From NCBI GenBank assembly GCA_963844055.1, contig CAWJMN010000002.1, positions 744,001 to 808,000 on the forward strand: DNA of 64,000 nucleotides. The letters are read 5' to 3'. Position 1 is the first letter of the stretch. Every line of letters starts with the position of its first letter. Below are positions 1 to 9,752 of the stretch, in pieces. Below the pieces are notes generated by a model. The model saw nothing but the letters and a program-made list of their open reading frames with translations, was not told where the DNA came from and did no database searches. This DNA comes from CAWJMN01 sp963844055 (GTDB taxonomy: Bacteria; Planctomycetota; Planctomycetia; Pirellulales; Pirellulaceae). Made by a program: the position numbers and the translations under genes.

Positions 1-2
1 TC

Positions 3-1736
3 TCTAGCTACATCGCGGTCGATGCCATTCTGGATCAGATCTTCCTTGCCAACCCGATGCACCCGGCCCACCATTACCGGATTCACTTGTGGGATCAAGA
101 GCGTTCCGAAAAGGCACTTCCCTCGGCCGCCAAGTGTGGCCAAGCCGCGCCGGGCATTGCCCACATGTGGCACATGTCGGGACATATCTACTCGGGACAG
201 CGACGCTATGACGACGCCTGCTTCCAACAAGAGGCCTCGGCTCGTGTTGACCATGCCCACATGATGCGTGATCGCGTGTTACCGGACCAAATCCATAACT
301 ACGCCCACAATAATGAGTGGTTTGTTCGCAACATGCTTCACGTCGGTCGCCTTCATGATGCGATCGAGCTGGCAAAAAACCTCTGCGAACTTCCACGGCA
401 TCCCAAATACAATTCCTTTGATCGTCAAGGGAGTGCCAAGTACGGCCGAGAGCGACTCGTCGAAGCCCTTTCTACCTATGAAGACTGGGATCAACTGGTG
501 GCTCTTGCCGCTACGCCTTACTTGGAGCCTACTAGCGACGAAAAGGAACAGATTGAGCAAATGCGGTTTGTAGCCCGCGCCAACTATCGCCGTGGCAATG
601 TTGCGGCAGCGGACGTCTTGCTGGCCGAACTGCAAAAGGCCCATGCCGATCAACGGTTGATCCAAACCAAAGCCGTGGCAGACGCCGAAGCCAAGGCCAA
701 GGCCGAAAACAAGTCGCCTGAAGACCAAAAGAAGCTCAAGGATGAAGCCCACAACAAAAACCAAGGGCGACTAGCAGAACAACAACGGGCCATCGACGAG
801 CTACTGGGACACCAACTTGTCGCCAATGGAAAGTTTATGGAGGGACACGACCAGATCAAAAAGTCGGGACGTGCGGACCGTGGTTACTTGGCTCAATTGC
901 TGTTTCGCGCCGACAAGAAGGACGAGGCGATCAAGCAAGCCCTCGAATATCGCGATAACAACAAGAATGAAGTGGTTCCCTCGGCAACCTATGTGTCGCT
1001 CCTTTGGGATGCAGGCAAAAAGGAGGAGGCAAAAGCCGCCTTTGAAGAACTGCGCAAGATCTCGGGCAGTATTGACGACCGAGCATTGGCTACCACTCCG
1101 CTGAAGCGTTTGGAGCCAATTGCCAAGGAGCTGCAACTTCCAGCCGATTGGCGAGTCAAACAGGCGCCAGCGACCGACACGGGCGAACGCCCTGCACTGG
1201 ATACACTAGGCCCCTTCCGCTGGCAGCCCTCCCCTGCCCCCGCCTTTCAACTCAAGGATCAGGCTGGCGTGGATCACTCCCTGGCCCAGTACCAAGGCAA
1301 ACCGGTCGTTGCGATCTTCTTCCTCGGCCATGGCTGCTTGCATTGCGCTCAGCAATTGCAAGCCTTTGCCGGAGCCAAGAAGGAGTTTGATGATGCGGGC
1401 CTCAACCTGATCGCAATCAGTAGCGACGACGCTGCAGGGCTCAAGATGTCGATTGAGAACTACACCGGCGGAGCCATTCCGATCCCGCTGGTTTCGGATG
1501 ACCAACTGAGTGTGTTCAAAGCCTACCGTTGCTTTGACGACTTTGAGAACCAGCCTCTCCACGGCACATTCATCATCGATGGCAACGGCCTGGTTCGCTG
1601 GCAAGATATCAGCTTCGAACCTTTCATGGACTTCAAGTTCGTGATTCAAGAAGCCAAACGGACGTTGGCCCAAGTTCCCGTTGTGGTCCCAGCAACTCCC
1701 GCTGGCGGAGCACCTGCCACTGTTGCGGCACAATAG
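3..1736 (+). CDS. TPR-like/redoxin (thioredoxin-fold) protein, 5' truncated
   Basis: The reading frame is already open at the left edge of the window, so the true start lies outside. The N-terminal two thirds are helical and TPR-like, with a charged Ala/Lys/Glu-rich segment in the middle. The last 180 residues form an AhpC/TSA or redoxin-type thioredoxin fold. It has a CxxC pair (C-L-H-C) after a hydrophobic strand, then the strand and loop pattern of peroxiredoxins. The protein ends in an Ala/Pro/Val-rich tail. It is probably a secreted or periplasmic thiol-disulfide or peroxide-handling protein, but the signal peptide is not visible. The exact substrate is unknown. A strong hairpin follows the stop codon. 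Confidence 0.8.
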   Translation, partial: SSYIAVDAILDQIFLANPMHPAHHYRIHLWDQERSEKALPSAAKCGQAAPGIAHMWHMSGHIYSGQRRYDDACFQQEASARVDHAHMMRDRVLPDQIHNYAHNNEWFVRNMLHVGRLHDAIELAKNLCELPRHPKYNSFDRQGSAKYGRERLVEALSTYEDWDQLVALAATPYLEPTSDEKEQIEQMRFVARANYRRGNVAAADVLLAELQKAHADQRLIQTKAVADAEAKAKAENKSPEDQKKLKDEAHNKNQGRLAEQQRAIDELLGHQLVANGKFMEGHDQIKKSGRADRGYLAQLLFRADKKDEAIKQALEYRDNNKNEVVPSATYVSLLWDAGKKEEAKAAFEELRKISGSIDDRALATTPLKRLEPIAKELQLPADWRVKQAPATDTGERPALDTLGPFRWQPSPAPAFQLKDQAGVDHSLAQYQGKPVVAIFFLGHGCLHCAQQLQAFAGAKKEFDDAGLNLIAISSDDAAGLKMSIENYTGGAIPIPLVSDDQLSVFKAYRCFDDFENQPLHGTFIIDGNGLVRWQDISFEPFMDFKFVIQEAKRTLAQVPVVVPATPAGGAPATVAAQ

Positions 1737-1762
1737 AGCTAAACCACAACTCACGGTGAATC

Positions 1763-1798
1763 CTTCCACTGGCAGGCTGTTCGCGCTGCCAGTGGAAG
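1763..1798. terminator. bidirectional terminator-like hairpin
   Basis: A 13-bp perfect stem (CTTCCACTGGCAG at 1763-1775 and its complement at 1786-1798) with a 10-base loop lies between the convergent redoxin gene and glgC. The U-tract is weak, so it may act with Rho or simply protect 3' ends. Confidence 0.6.
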
Positions 1799-1825
1799 CG
1801 ATTATTCTTCACGCCGGTACGATCA

Positions 1826-3073
1826 CTACTTGATCGATTCAAGCATGTGCTCTGCGCCGTCAGACTTGGCAATGACGACGATACCTGCATCACTAATGGT
1901 AAAACCACGGCGGCGGTCGAGTTCCAAGTCATAGCCGATCTTCGCACCGGCCGGGACACAAACTCCCTTATCGATGATGGCTCGTCGAATCTGCGCATGA
2001 CGCCCCACATCGACCCCTTCAAAGAGGATGCTGTCTTCGATGTGCGAGAAACTATTGACGCGTACTCGCGGCCCTAGGATGCAACGTTCGACACGTCCAC
2101 CAGAAACAATCGTACCTGGACAGACAATGCTATCCATTGCACGTCCAGAGCGCCCTTCTTCGCCACGACTGCCAAAGACGAACTTCGGCGGTGGCTGGTT
2201 CGGCTGGAACGTACGAATCGGCCAATCGTCATCATACATATTGAGTAGTGGATCGACGGCAATCAGATCCATGTTGGCTTCGTAGTAGGCATCCAGCGTA
2301 CCAACATCGCGCCAATAGGCATCGGTCTTTCGGTTTTCATCCACAAAGGGAAAAGCAAAGACGCGATTGGTCGCAATGATCGAGGGAATGATGTCTCGCC
2401 CAAAATCATGACGGCTGTCGGCCTTGTTGGCATCTTTCAGAAGCTGCTCAAACAGGAATCGGGCCGTAAAGACATAGATCCCCATCGAAGCCAAGCAGTG
2501 CTGTTCATCCCCAGGAATGGTCTTGGGCGTATCGGACTTCTCTTCAAACCCGATGACTTGGCTCTGCGTATCGACCTGCATCACGCCGAATTGCTTTGCG
2601 GAAATGGGATCCACTCGCAAGGCGCCGATCGTCAGGTCGGCATTCATCGCCTTGTGATGTTCCACCATCGAGCGATAGTTCATTTTGTAGATGTGGTCCC
2701 CCGCAAGGATCACCACATAGTCTGGACGCTCCTTTTCCATCACATAAATATTTTGATACACGGCGTCAGCGGTCCCTTGGTACCACTGCTCGTCAATACG
2801 CTGTTGGGGAGGAACCACGTCGATGAACTCATTGAGTTCCCGGTTGAAGTAGTGACGCCATCCCAGGTTGATATGCCGATCAAGACTTATCGCCTTGTAC
2901 TGCGTAAGCATCAACACCTTACGAATGTCACTATTGAGGCAGTTGGAAAGTGTGAAGTCGATGATGCGATAAGCACCGCCAAAGGGAACGGCTGGCTTCG
3001 CCCGATCCCGTGTTAACGGTTCAAGCCTGGACCCCTTACCACCCGCCAAGATAACTGCCAACGTGCTGCGCAT
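1826..3073 (-). CDS. glgC: glucose-1-phosphate adenylyltransferase
   Basis: Makes ADP-glucose from glucose-1-phosphate and ATP, the committed step of bacterial glycogen synthesis. The N-terminus carries the nucleotidyltransferase signature LAGGKGSRLEPLT followed by AKPAVPFGGAYRIIDF. The GlgC motif WYQGTADAVYQN and the substrate-loop Asp in LAGDHIYKM are also present. The C-terminal third is a left-handed beta-helix, as expected. The start at 3073 is chosen because an AAAGGAAA ribosome site sits just upstream; the frame extends to 3163 but that part is unlike the family. At 415 residues the length is normal. The upstream neighbour on the same strand is asnB, 292 bases away, with no other glycogen gene in view. 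Confidence 0.95.
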   Translation of the reverse strand: MRSTLAVILAGGKGSRLEPLTRDRAKPAVPFGGAYRIIDFTLSNCLNSDIRKVLMLTQYKAISLDRHINLGWRHYFNRELNEFIDVVPPQQRIDEQWYQGTADAVYQNIYVMEKERPDYVVILAGDHIYKMNYRSMVEHHKAMNADLTIGALRVDPISAKQFGVMQVDTQSQVIGFEEKSDTPKTIPGDEQHCLASMGIYVFTARFLFEQLLKDANKADSRHDFGRDIIPSIIATNRVFAFPFVDENRKTDAYWRDVGTLDAYYEANMDLIAVDPLLNMYDDDWPIRTFQPNQPPPKFVFGSRGEEGRSGRAMDSIVCPGTIVSGGRVERCILGPRVRVNSFSHIEDSILFEGVDVGRHAQIRRAIIDKGVCVPAGAKIGYDLELDRRRGFTISDAGIVVIAKSDGAEHMLESIK

Positions 3074-3365
3074 CGTCTGTTTCCTTTCAGCCACTTGCCC
3101 CGGAATCCTTCCAAGCACTTCGCGAAGACGGAATCCAGTCCCTTTTGCCAGGGTCGATCCCATTAACCGCGAGTGAGTATCTTAGCTGCCTAGCGAACTT
3201 CGCTAAATAGCGACGATCCCTGGCTAACAATCTTTCACACTTCTAGAAGTGATGCTAGCGAAAACATCGCCCGCACGACTTCCTTGCAAAAGTCATTCCC
3301 TACTTTGCAAAGCGAGGCTTGCCCACCCTCTCTTATCGACGTTTCACCCTCTGGCCGCCCGCGAT

Positions 3366-4268
3366 TCATCCAGGCGAAAGCCAGGTTTTCATCCACATTT
3401 CCAGCATCAGCAGCAGCCAAAGCCGAGCACTATGATCAAACGTGCCGCGCCAATGCTCTTCGGCCAAGGCTCGCACAGATTCTGCGCGGAAAAATGCCCT
3501 CGAATGCGCACTTTCGCTCAACAACACATCTTCCAGCAGCGGCCTAAGCGCCCCACGAAACCAATAGTCCAGGGGAACACCAAACCCCATTTTGCGGCGT
3601 GACCAAATCGCCTCCGGCAACAAGTTGCCAAACGTCTTCCGCAAAAGGTACTTCCCTTTGCCACGGCGAAGCTTGTAAGAAAGCGGGAGAGTAGCCGCAA
3701 ACTCCACCAAGTGATGGTCCAAAAAGGGCTGGCGGCACTCCAAACCGTGCGCCATCGAAGCGATATCCACCTTATTGAGGAGATCACAAGGCAAGTAGGT
3801 AAGAATATCGGCCACGGTGGCAGCCGTCGTACTATCTCGGTTGCCTGCCCTTCCCCAGGCCTGCCGCAGGAAGTCGGCTGGGTCCGAGTTGGGCAAGGTC
3901 TTTACAAAATCGTCATGGTACAGCTCTGCCCGACGTTGCTCGGAGAATATGCCGATCCAGTTAAGGTAACGCTGCGCGGGGGGCTGCTGTAAAGCCTCAG
4001 CAAAGCGTTTCATCTGTCGCAAACGAGACTTTTGCCGGCTCGAACTGGGAATCCACTGCCATACACGGCTTGAAGCAAGCCAGCGAATCAGCGGCAAATG
4101 ATCCAGGCGCGACGCCAATTGAACGGCCCGGTAACGTGAGTAGCCAGCGAACAGCTCATCGCCACCATCGCCACTGAGCGCCACGGTAACGTGCTTGCGT
4201 GTCATCTCAGAGACGTACCATGTCGGGATGGCCGAGCTATCGCCAAAAGGCTCATCGTAGTGGTGGGC
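3366..4268 (-). pseudogene. asnB: asparagine synthetase (glutamine-hydrolysing), C-terminal part after a frameshift
   Basis: This is the C-terminal two thirds of the ATP-pyrophosphatase synthetase domain. It resumes in a different frame at the conserved HHYDEPFGDSSAIPT stretch and continues through VALSGDGGDELFAGY to a normal C-terminus. The first ATG in this frame is at 4205, which would omit conserved residues, so it is unlikely to be an independent gene. Joined to the segment 4269-5286 it gives a full-length AsnB. The sequence itself is well conserved, with no further stops, so the break is recent, a sequence error, or bypassed by recoding. Confidence 0.85.
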
Positions 4269-5286
4269 TGAGCTTCGGCAAAATCGTTAATGCTTCAGGG
4301 GTGATCGTCTCTTCATAGTGTTCGGTCCCGAGGTGCTCTGCCACTTGGCGAGCGTACTTCGTTTCATCATATTCCTTCACTGAGAACCCAAGCGAGAAGG
4401 TCTTGACCTTCTGCCCCGAGTTCCGCTGCATGAGTGCTGCAATCAAGGAAGAGTCGACACCTCCCGAAAGGAACGCTCCCAGCGGAACGTCACTGCGCAT
4501 CCGCGTTTTTACCGCCTGCTCAAGCAAAACTTCCAGTCGCTCCAGTGCTTCGCCTTGCGAGATCGTCTGCTGCTGGCTGAAATCAGGCTTCCAGTAAGGA
4601 CGAACCTCCAGCCGATCTTCTTGCCAGATCGCCAAATATCCTGGGGGCAACTTTCGAAACCCCTTCAGGATCGTCCCAGGATGTGGCACATACTGGTAGG
4701 TCAGATACTCATCGACTGCTGCGGGATCTACCTCACGTGGAATCCCCGGAACTTGCAACAAGCTCTTCAATTCACTGGCGAACAACAGTCGCCCTGGATC
4801 ATGGCGATAGACCAGCGGCTTCTTTCCCAGCCGATCTCGCCCCAGCACCAGCCGGCGATGGCGTGAATCCCAAATGGCGATCGCAAACATCCCCGACAGA
4901 TGTTCAAAGCAGGCCGGCCCTTCATCCTCATAAAGGTGAACAATGCACTCTGTATCGCTGTCGGTCTTGAATTGATGCCCGGCCCCTTCGAGGCGTCGGC
5001 GCAAGTCGGCAAAGTTATAGACCTCACCATTGAAGACGATCCAAATCGACCCATCTTCATTGCACAGGGGTTGATGTCCACCGGCAAGATCAATGATCGA
5101 AAGCCGACGAAAGCCAAGTGCCACACCTGGCACCGTTTCGTAGGCAGGACGATGACGAAGCTCAGCGCTGTAAAGCCCCTCATCGTCTGGTCCTCGATGC
5201 GCAAGGCTTTGCGTCATCCGGGCCAGCACATCCGGCGCGATTGCCTTATCAGGATGCGTCCAAACGGCTCCGGTAATTCCACACAT
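4252..5286 (-). pseudogene. asnB: asparagine synthetase (glutamine-hydrolysing), N-terminal part before a frameshift
   Basis: Begins with Met-Cys-Gly-Ile-Thr, giving the Cys2 nucleophile of class II glutamine amidotransferases after Met removal. It continues through LAHRGPDDEG and the ATP-binding SGGVDSS loop. The frame then leaves the family consensus after ILPKL and stops at TGA 4252-4254. Skipping one base around 4267-4271 restores the conserved HHYDEPF motif. The enzyme converts aspartate to asparagine using glutamine and ATP. In planctomycetes such genes often sit among envelope or exopolysaccharide genes; here the neighbours are glgC and a VWA protein. Whether a functional product is made depends on whether the shift is real. 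Confidence 0.88.
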
Positions 5287-5392
5287 GAATAGCCGCGTAG
5301 TCTTCGGACAGAGGCAAAATCGCGGGAAAGCTCATCCTCAAGCTCGCCTCACCTGTAGCTTAGTCACGCCAATCCCCAACCACAAGCAAGCC

Positions 5393-6577
5393 TTAGCGTC
5401 CTAGCAGACGAAACGCTTCCAGCACCTTGTCACGATGCCGACTTCCAAAGACCAGCACCATTAACTCACGCACGATCTCACGCTGATTGCGCGTTAGATA
5501 AGCCTCGCCGCCACCGGCCGCAGAAATCTCATAAAACTCAGGAAGTGGCTCTTCACTACGGCAAGTCACCGTACTGACAATTCCCTTCATCTGGCGTTTG
5601 AAGTCGAGCGCCATGCTCACACAGGCCTTTTGGCGATCAGGGTGGGGCGGTGCATCCCCAAAGATGAGCAGCACCTTGCGTGAATTGGGGCGAAACTGGT
5701 TCTTCGTCGTTGACCAGTACATCCCTTCATCCACCGCTTCGGGCAAGTCGCCACCCCCTCCGGCTTCTACCTTATCTAAAAATGCTTCCAGCTCTTGAAT
5801 GTTACCAGTGAGGGGAACTCCCTTAACAACATAGGAGTCTGTCGTATCCCGATAGGTGCAAAGTCCGATCCGTGCTTTGGGAACTAAAGTAAACAGGACG
5901 GTGCCAATCTGTCGAATTTGGGTTTTGACCTCGTCGATCTCCCCCCCCATGCTTCCCGTACTGTCAAAGCAGATGACAACGTCCAAGCCGTTCTTGCGCA
6001 GGGTCTGAAGCATTCCGCCCCAACTTCCTCCGCCCGATTGTGCTCCACCGGCAATGCCAACGCTCCCCACCTCAAATCCGCCGGTGCCGCTCGCCGATGC
6101 CACCGGTGAGCCGACGCCCACATCGGGCAAACCTGCCCCTGAAGAGCCACCAGGGCTTGGAACAGGCTGAGTAACTTCCAACGATTCGCCCACTTGCGAC
6201 GGTGTATCCTGCGCAGCGTCCGCCAAAGAGATTTCCGTCTCCTGTCGCGTTGTCAGTTCACTCGTGGGAAGCACGCCGATGCTCACCTCTTCACCGATTC
6301 CGGTATCAACGCCCCCAGAATCTGGGTTCCCCTGCCAGAGGGCGACCACAATCATGATCACCATATGCAGAACAAGTGACACCAGCCCCGAGATCGATCC
6401 ATCCAGCCAAGCAAGCGGGTGACGGAGTTCTCGCTCATCGACAGGCTTTACATCGGCCGTTCCCGAGGCACTGGGCAATTGCACGACGGCCGCACAGTGA
6501 GGGCACGGTCGCTGTGTCCCTAACTGTTGTGGCAGGATGGCAAAAGGCCGTCCGCAAAATGTACAAACAATTTTCAT
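5393..6577 (-). CDS. zinc-ribbon, transmembrane and von Willebrand factor A domain protein
   Basis: Three parts are visible. Residues 5-28 form a zinc ribbon with two CxxC knuckles (C5/C8 and C25/C28). Residues about 60-82 form one membrane helix. After a Gly/Ser-rich linker, residues about 197-394 form a VWA domain with a MIDAS-like D205-S-T-G-S209 metal site. The topology would put the ribbon in the cytoplasm and the VWA domain outside the inner membrane. VWA domains bind protein partners through a divalent metal. The partner is unknown and the neighbours do not suggest one. Similar zinc-ribbon plus VWA proteins are common in planctomycetes. It is divergently transcribed from the dehydrogenase at 6908. 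Confidence 0.75.
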   Translation of the reverse strand: MKIVCTFCGRPFAILPQQLGTQRPCPHCAAVVQLPSASGTADVKPVDERELRHPLAWLDGSISGLVSLVLHMVIMIVVALWQGNPDSGGVDTGIGEEVSIGVLPTSELTTRQETEISLADAAQDTPSQVGESLEVTQPVPSPGGSSGAGLPDVGVGSPVASASGTGGFEVGSVGIAGGAQSGGGSWGGMLQTLRKNGLDVVICFDSTGSMGGEIDEVKTQIRQIGTVLFTLVPKARIGLCTYRDTTDSYVVKGVPLTGNIQELEAFLDKVEAGGGGDLPEAVDEGMYWSTTKNQFRPNSRKVLLIFGDAPPHPDRQKACVSMALDFKRQMKGIVSTVTCRSEEPLPEFYEISAAGGGEAYLTRNQREIVRELMVLVFGSRHRDKVLEAFRLLGR

Positions 6578-6907
6578 AATGCTTTCCTGATCGGCACCGA
6601 AAGCCCCTCCGGCCCAAGTACTTTTATTCTCTCTGCCGCTGCGCAGTCATGTCAACATCCAAGCCCGCTAGAAGCGAGGTTTACTCCCAAACCAAGCTGC
6701 CAAATGCCCACTAACCCGGCAGATCGCTGAAGCTCCACCGCGTTTCCGGGCTGAATCCTCTTGGCTTCTTGTCTTGCAAGGACCACGCCAATCGCCCAAG
6801 ATACCAATCCGTGACGTGCGGCACCCCGCTTCTCCTATAGCAGTGCCTCCAGTCATACTTCCTCCATTCGTGCTACTTTTGTTCCGCCTTCTCCCAAGCT
6901 GCCCATC
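6578..6907. other. intergenic, divergent promoter region
   Basis: 330 bases between two divergent genes. No open frame, RNA gene or clear promoter pair is recognisable; it should hold the promoters of both neighbours. Confidence 0.5.
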
Positions 6908-7903
6908 ATGCCAATCGTATTGATCACCCCAGAAAGCATGCGTCATCGCGAAACCCCCTGCACTGACATCCTTCGTAAGGCAGGGTTTGAAATCCGGTTC
7001 CCCAAGAATGAGTCCCTGGGCGCGGGAACTCTCAGCAACGAAGAAGCCATTGCTGAAATGGATGGCGCCGACGCCGTGATCGCCGGTATCGACAACTATT
7101 CCGCACCAATCATTCGGGCCTGTAAAAAGCTGCGCGTGATTGCCCGCTGTGGCGTCGGCTACGACAAAGTGGACATCCCCGTAGCAACAGAACTTAACAT
7201 GGCCGTCACGATCACTCCAACGGCCAACTACGAAGCCGTTGCGGAACATGCGTTGTCCCTCATGTTCGCCTCGGCCAAGTTCGTGGTCCAAGGAGACAAA
7301 GAGACACGCCAAGGACTGTGGAACCGTCCCCTTACCGAACCGATCCGTGGCACGACTCTGGGCCTGGTGGGGCTCGGCCGCATTGGCAAAGCGCTTGCGG
7401 TTCGAGCGATCGCACTGGGAATGCGTGTCATCGCCTTTGAGACCTACCCACCAACCGACTTCCTACAAAAGCACCCCGTCACGTTGGTCTCGATGGACCA
7501 GCTCTATGCGGAGAGCGACTTCCTCAGCCTACACTGCCCACTCAATGACGATACCCGCGGCCTAATCAACAAAACCTCGCTGGCCAAAATGAAGAAGGGC
7601 TCCACGCTCATCAACACCGCCCGCGGTGGACTTGTTGTGGAAGCCGACCTGCTTCCTGCATTGCAGTCGGGGCACCTTCGTGCCGCCGGCCTGGATGTGT
7701 TTGAAATAGAGCCCACCTTCGCAGCCAACCCACTTTTTCAACTAAGCAACGTGGTCGTTACACCACACCTGGCTGGAATTGACTGGCTCTCGCTGCAGAA
7801 CATGGGGATCGAATCCGCCAACAATATTGTGAACCTCTACAACAATCGTTGGCCCGAAGGTTCGGTCGTCAACCATCAGCTCAAAGCCACATGGAAGTGG
7901 TAA
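6908..7903 (+). CDS. D-2-hydroxyacid dehydrogenase (phosphoglycerate dehydrogenase-like)
   Basis: An NAD-dependent oxidoreductase of the D-isomer-specific 2-hydroxyacid family. The Rossmann motif GLGRIG lies at residues 155-160. The catalytic triad is R239 (NTARGG), E266 (DVFEIEP) and H287 (TPHLAG). At 331 residues it has only the catalytic core, lacking the ACT/regulatory extension of SerA. It may therefore act on 3-phosphoglycerate or another 2-hydroxyacid such as glycerate or a sugar acid. The next gene, a sodium/dicarboxylate symporter, starts 13 bases after the stop. The pair is likely co-transcribed, which hints at organic acid or amino acid use. Confidence 0.85.
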   Translation: MPIVLITPESMRHRETPCTDILRKAGFEIRFPKNESLGAGTLSNEEAIAEMDGADAVIAGIDNYSAPIIRACKKLRVIARCGVGYDKVDIPVATELNMAVTITPTANYEAVAEHALSLMFASAKFVVQGDKETRQGLWNRPLTEPIRGTTLGLVGLGRIGKALAVRAIALGMRVIAFETYPPTDFLQKHPVTLVSMDQLYAESDFLSLHCPLNDDTRGLINKTSLAKMKKGSTLINTARGGLVVEADLLPALQSGHLRAAGLDVFEIEPTFAANPLFQLSNVVVTPHLAGIDWLSLQNMGIESANNIVNLYNNRWPEGSVVNHQLKATWKW

Positions 7904-7915
7904 GGCCCTGACTCC

Positions 7916-9490
7916 ATGAATTCCACAGCAACAACTAGCGCCATGAATAACACCCCGCCAATTCCAGGGCATGGCGCTCACTCGATCCTCTGGCTGCTGG
8001 GAGCGATCGTCTGTGGCGTGTTGCTTGGGGCCATCTACGGCCAAGCCATGTGGCTTTCTTCGCCAGAACCTGCCAAGGCTCTGGCACGCATTGACGAGAT
8101 CCAAACGCAAAAGGAAAAGCAACTGGCCGGTCTTGTTTCAGGCGAGACCAAGCCCGACGACAAAGCCCATGGATCGCCGGAAAAGCTCACTTCGCAAATT
8201 CAAACCCTCCAGAAAGAACACCAGCGCATCTCGGACCTGATCCAATCAGCGAACGAGGACTCGCCCGTTTCCAAAAGCTTCGCATCGGGCTTGTATACGT
8301 TCCTGAAATTCCTTGGCGAGACATTCCTCCGAATGCTGAAGTGTCTGGTACTCCCCTTGGTGTTTACCAGCATGATTTGTGGCATCACTTCACTGGGCGA
8401 TGTACGACAAGTCGGACGGCTTGGCACTTGGACCTTGGTTTACTTCCTGCTGACAACCGGACTGGCCGTGTTTATTGGCCTCGTGCTTGTCATGGGAATT
8501 AAGCCCGGTACCCAGGCCGACGACACCTACGCTTACACAACCAGCAGTGCTGCGGCCAAACAAAAGACAAGCACCCTGGAAACCCTGTTGGCTGTCGTTC
8601 GAGGGCATGGCGAAGACCCCGGTGGCGGGATGTTTCCAGAGAACATTTTTTCGGCCGCCCTTGATAACAATGTGATGGGACTCATCATTTTCTCGCTGGT
8701 GCTCGGTGGCACGCTCAGCACACTTGGTGAAACCGGCCAGCCCGCCATCCGTTTCTTCAACGCCCTGAATGAGGCCTTACTGGGGATGGTCCATTTGGTA
8801 ATGAGGCTGGCTCCCCTTGGCATTTTTGGATTGCTGGCGGCGAGTATTGCTCGTCGCGGCGGCGGCAGCGAATTTTTAGTCGAACTCGCTCGCCTGGGGA
8901 TGTACGCCATGACCGTCATCTCTGGCCTGCTCATACATGCCGCACTCTTGCTAGTCATCCTGCGAGTGTTCAGCCATCATCGCCCACTGGCTTTCCTATC
9001 GGCCATGCTACGGGCGATCATCACCTCCATTAGCACTGCCAGCTCCTCGGCCACGCTCCCGATTACTCTTCAATGCGCTGAGGAAAATGCCAAGATCTCG
9101 CCGACCGTCACACGATTTGTCATTCCCCTGGGCGCTACCGTCAACATGAATGGGACGGCCCTTTATGAAGCGGTCGCGGCCGTCTTCATTGCCCAGTCCC
9201 TGGGGATTGAGCTCAGCTTTGGAGAACTGGTCGTGGTAATGCTTACCGCGACGCTGGCGGCCGTCGGCGCTGCCGGCATCCCTGAGGCCGGTTTGGTGAC
9301 CATGGTGATGGTATTAGGGGCAGTTGGCCTTCCCATCGAGGGAATTGGGACCATCCTGGCCATCGATTGGTTTTTGGACCGCCTTCGCACCTGCATCAAC
9401 ATTTTTGGAGATGCCATCGGGGCCGCGATTCTGGATGACCGCCTAAATAATGCCGAGAGCCAGGCGGCTACTGCCAAACCCGTTACTTAG
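7916..9490 (+). CDS. dicarboxylate/amino acid:cation symporter (DAACS family)
   Basis: A secondary transporter of the glutamate/aspartate/dicarboxylate family in the inner membrane. The serine-rich hairpin loop (TASSSATLPIT), the NMNGTALYEAVAAVF motif of TM7 and the TM8 motif DWFLDRLRTCIN are all present. The Arg in DRLRT is the residue that reads acidic side chains in characterised homologues, so glutamate, aspartate or C4-dicarboxylates are likely substrates. Unusually, about 65 charged helical residues (roughly 56-120) sit between TM1 and TM2 and could form a coiled coil. At 524 residues it is longer than the usual 420-440. It is coupled to the upstream dehydrogenase by a 13-base gap. Confidence 0.9.
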   Translation: MNSTATTSAMNNTPPIPGHGAHSILWLLGAIVCGVLLGAIYGQAMWLSSPEPAKALARIDEIQTQKEKQLAGLVSGETKPDDKAHGSPEKLTSQIQTLQKEHQRISDLIQSANEDSPVSKSFASGLYTFLKFLGETFLRMLKCLVLPLVFTSMICGITSLGDVRQVGRLGTWTLVYFLLTTGLAVFIGLVLVMGIKPGTQADDTYAYTTSSAAAKQKTSTLETLLAVVRGHGEDPGGGMFPENIFSAALDNNVMGLIIFSLVLGGTLSTLGETGQPAIRFFNALNEALLGMVHLVMRLAPLGIFGLLAASIARRGGGSEFLVELARLGMYAMTVISGLLIHAALLLVILRVFSHHRPLAFLSAMLRAIITSISTASSSATLPITLQCAEENAKISPTVTRFVIPLGATVNMNGTALYEAVAAVFIAQSLGIELSFGELVVVMLTATLAAVGAAGIPEAGLVTMVMVLGAVGLPIEGIGTILAIDWFLDRLRTCINIFGDAIGAAILDDRLNNAESQAATAKPVT

Positions 9491-9752
9491 TTTGGCGTTG
9501 GTAGCTCACGGCACTTACATTTTTTCCCTTTGCGCACGCTCTCCCACTGGTTTTTCGTTATAACAAGCAGTGGGTTAACGTTGGTTTTTTGCTGGTTGAA
9601 TCGCCGCCCTATTTTTCAATGGGGAATTCCTCAGCTCTTTCAAAATAGGATCTCGTTCCATGGATGCAGCGTCTCACAGTGCGGGCTGGTACTGGCATTT
9701 TTCCACCAGTGGATTTCCAAGCGGACAGATTCCTCAAGGAAGCTTCTCTTCC

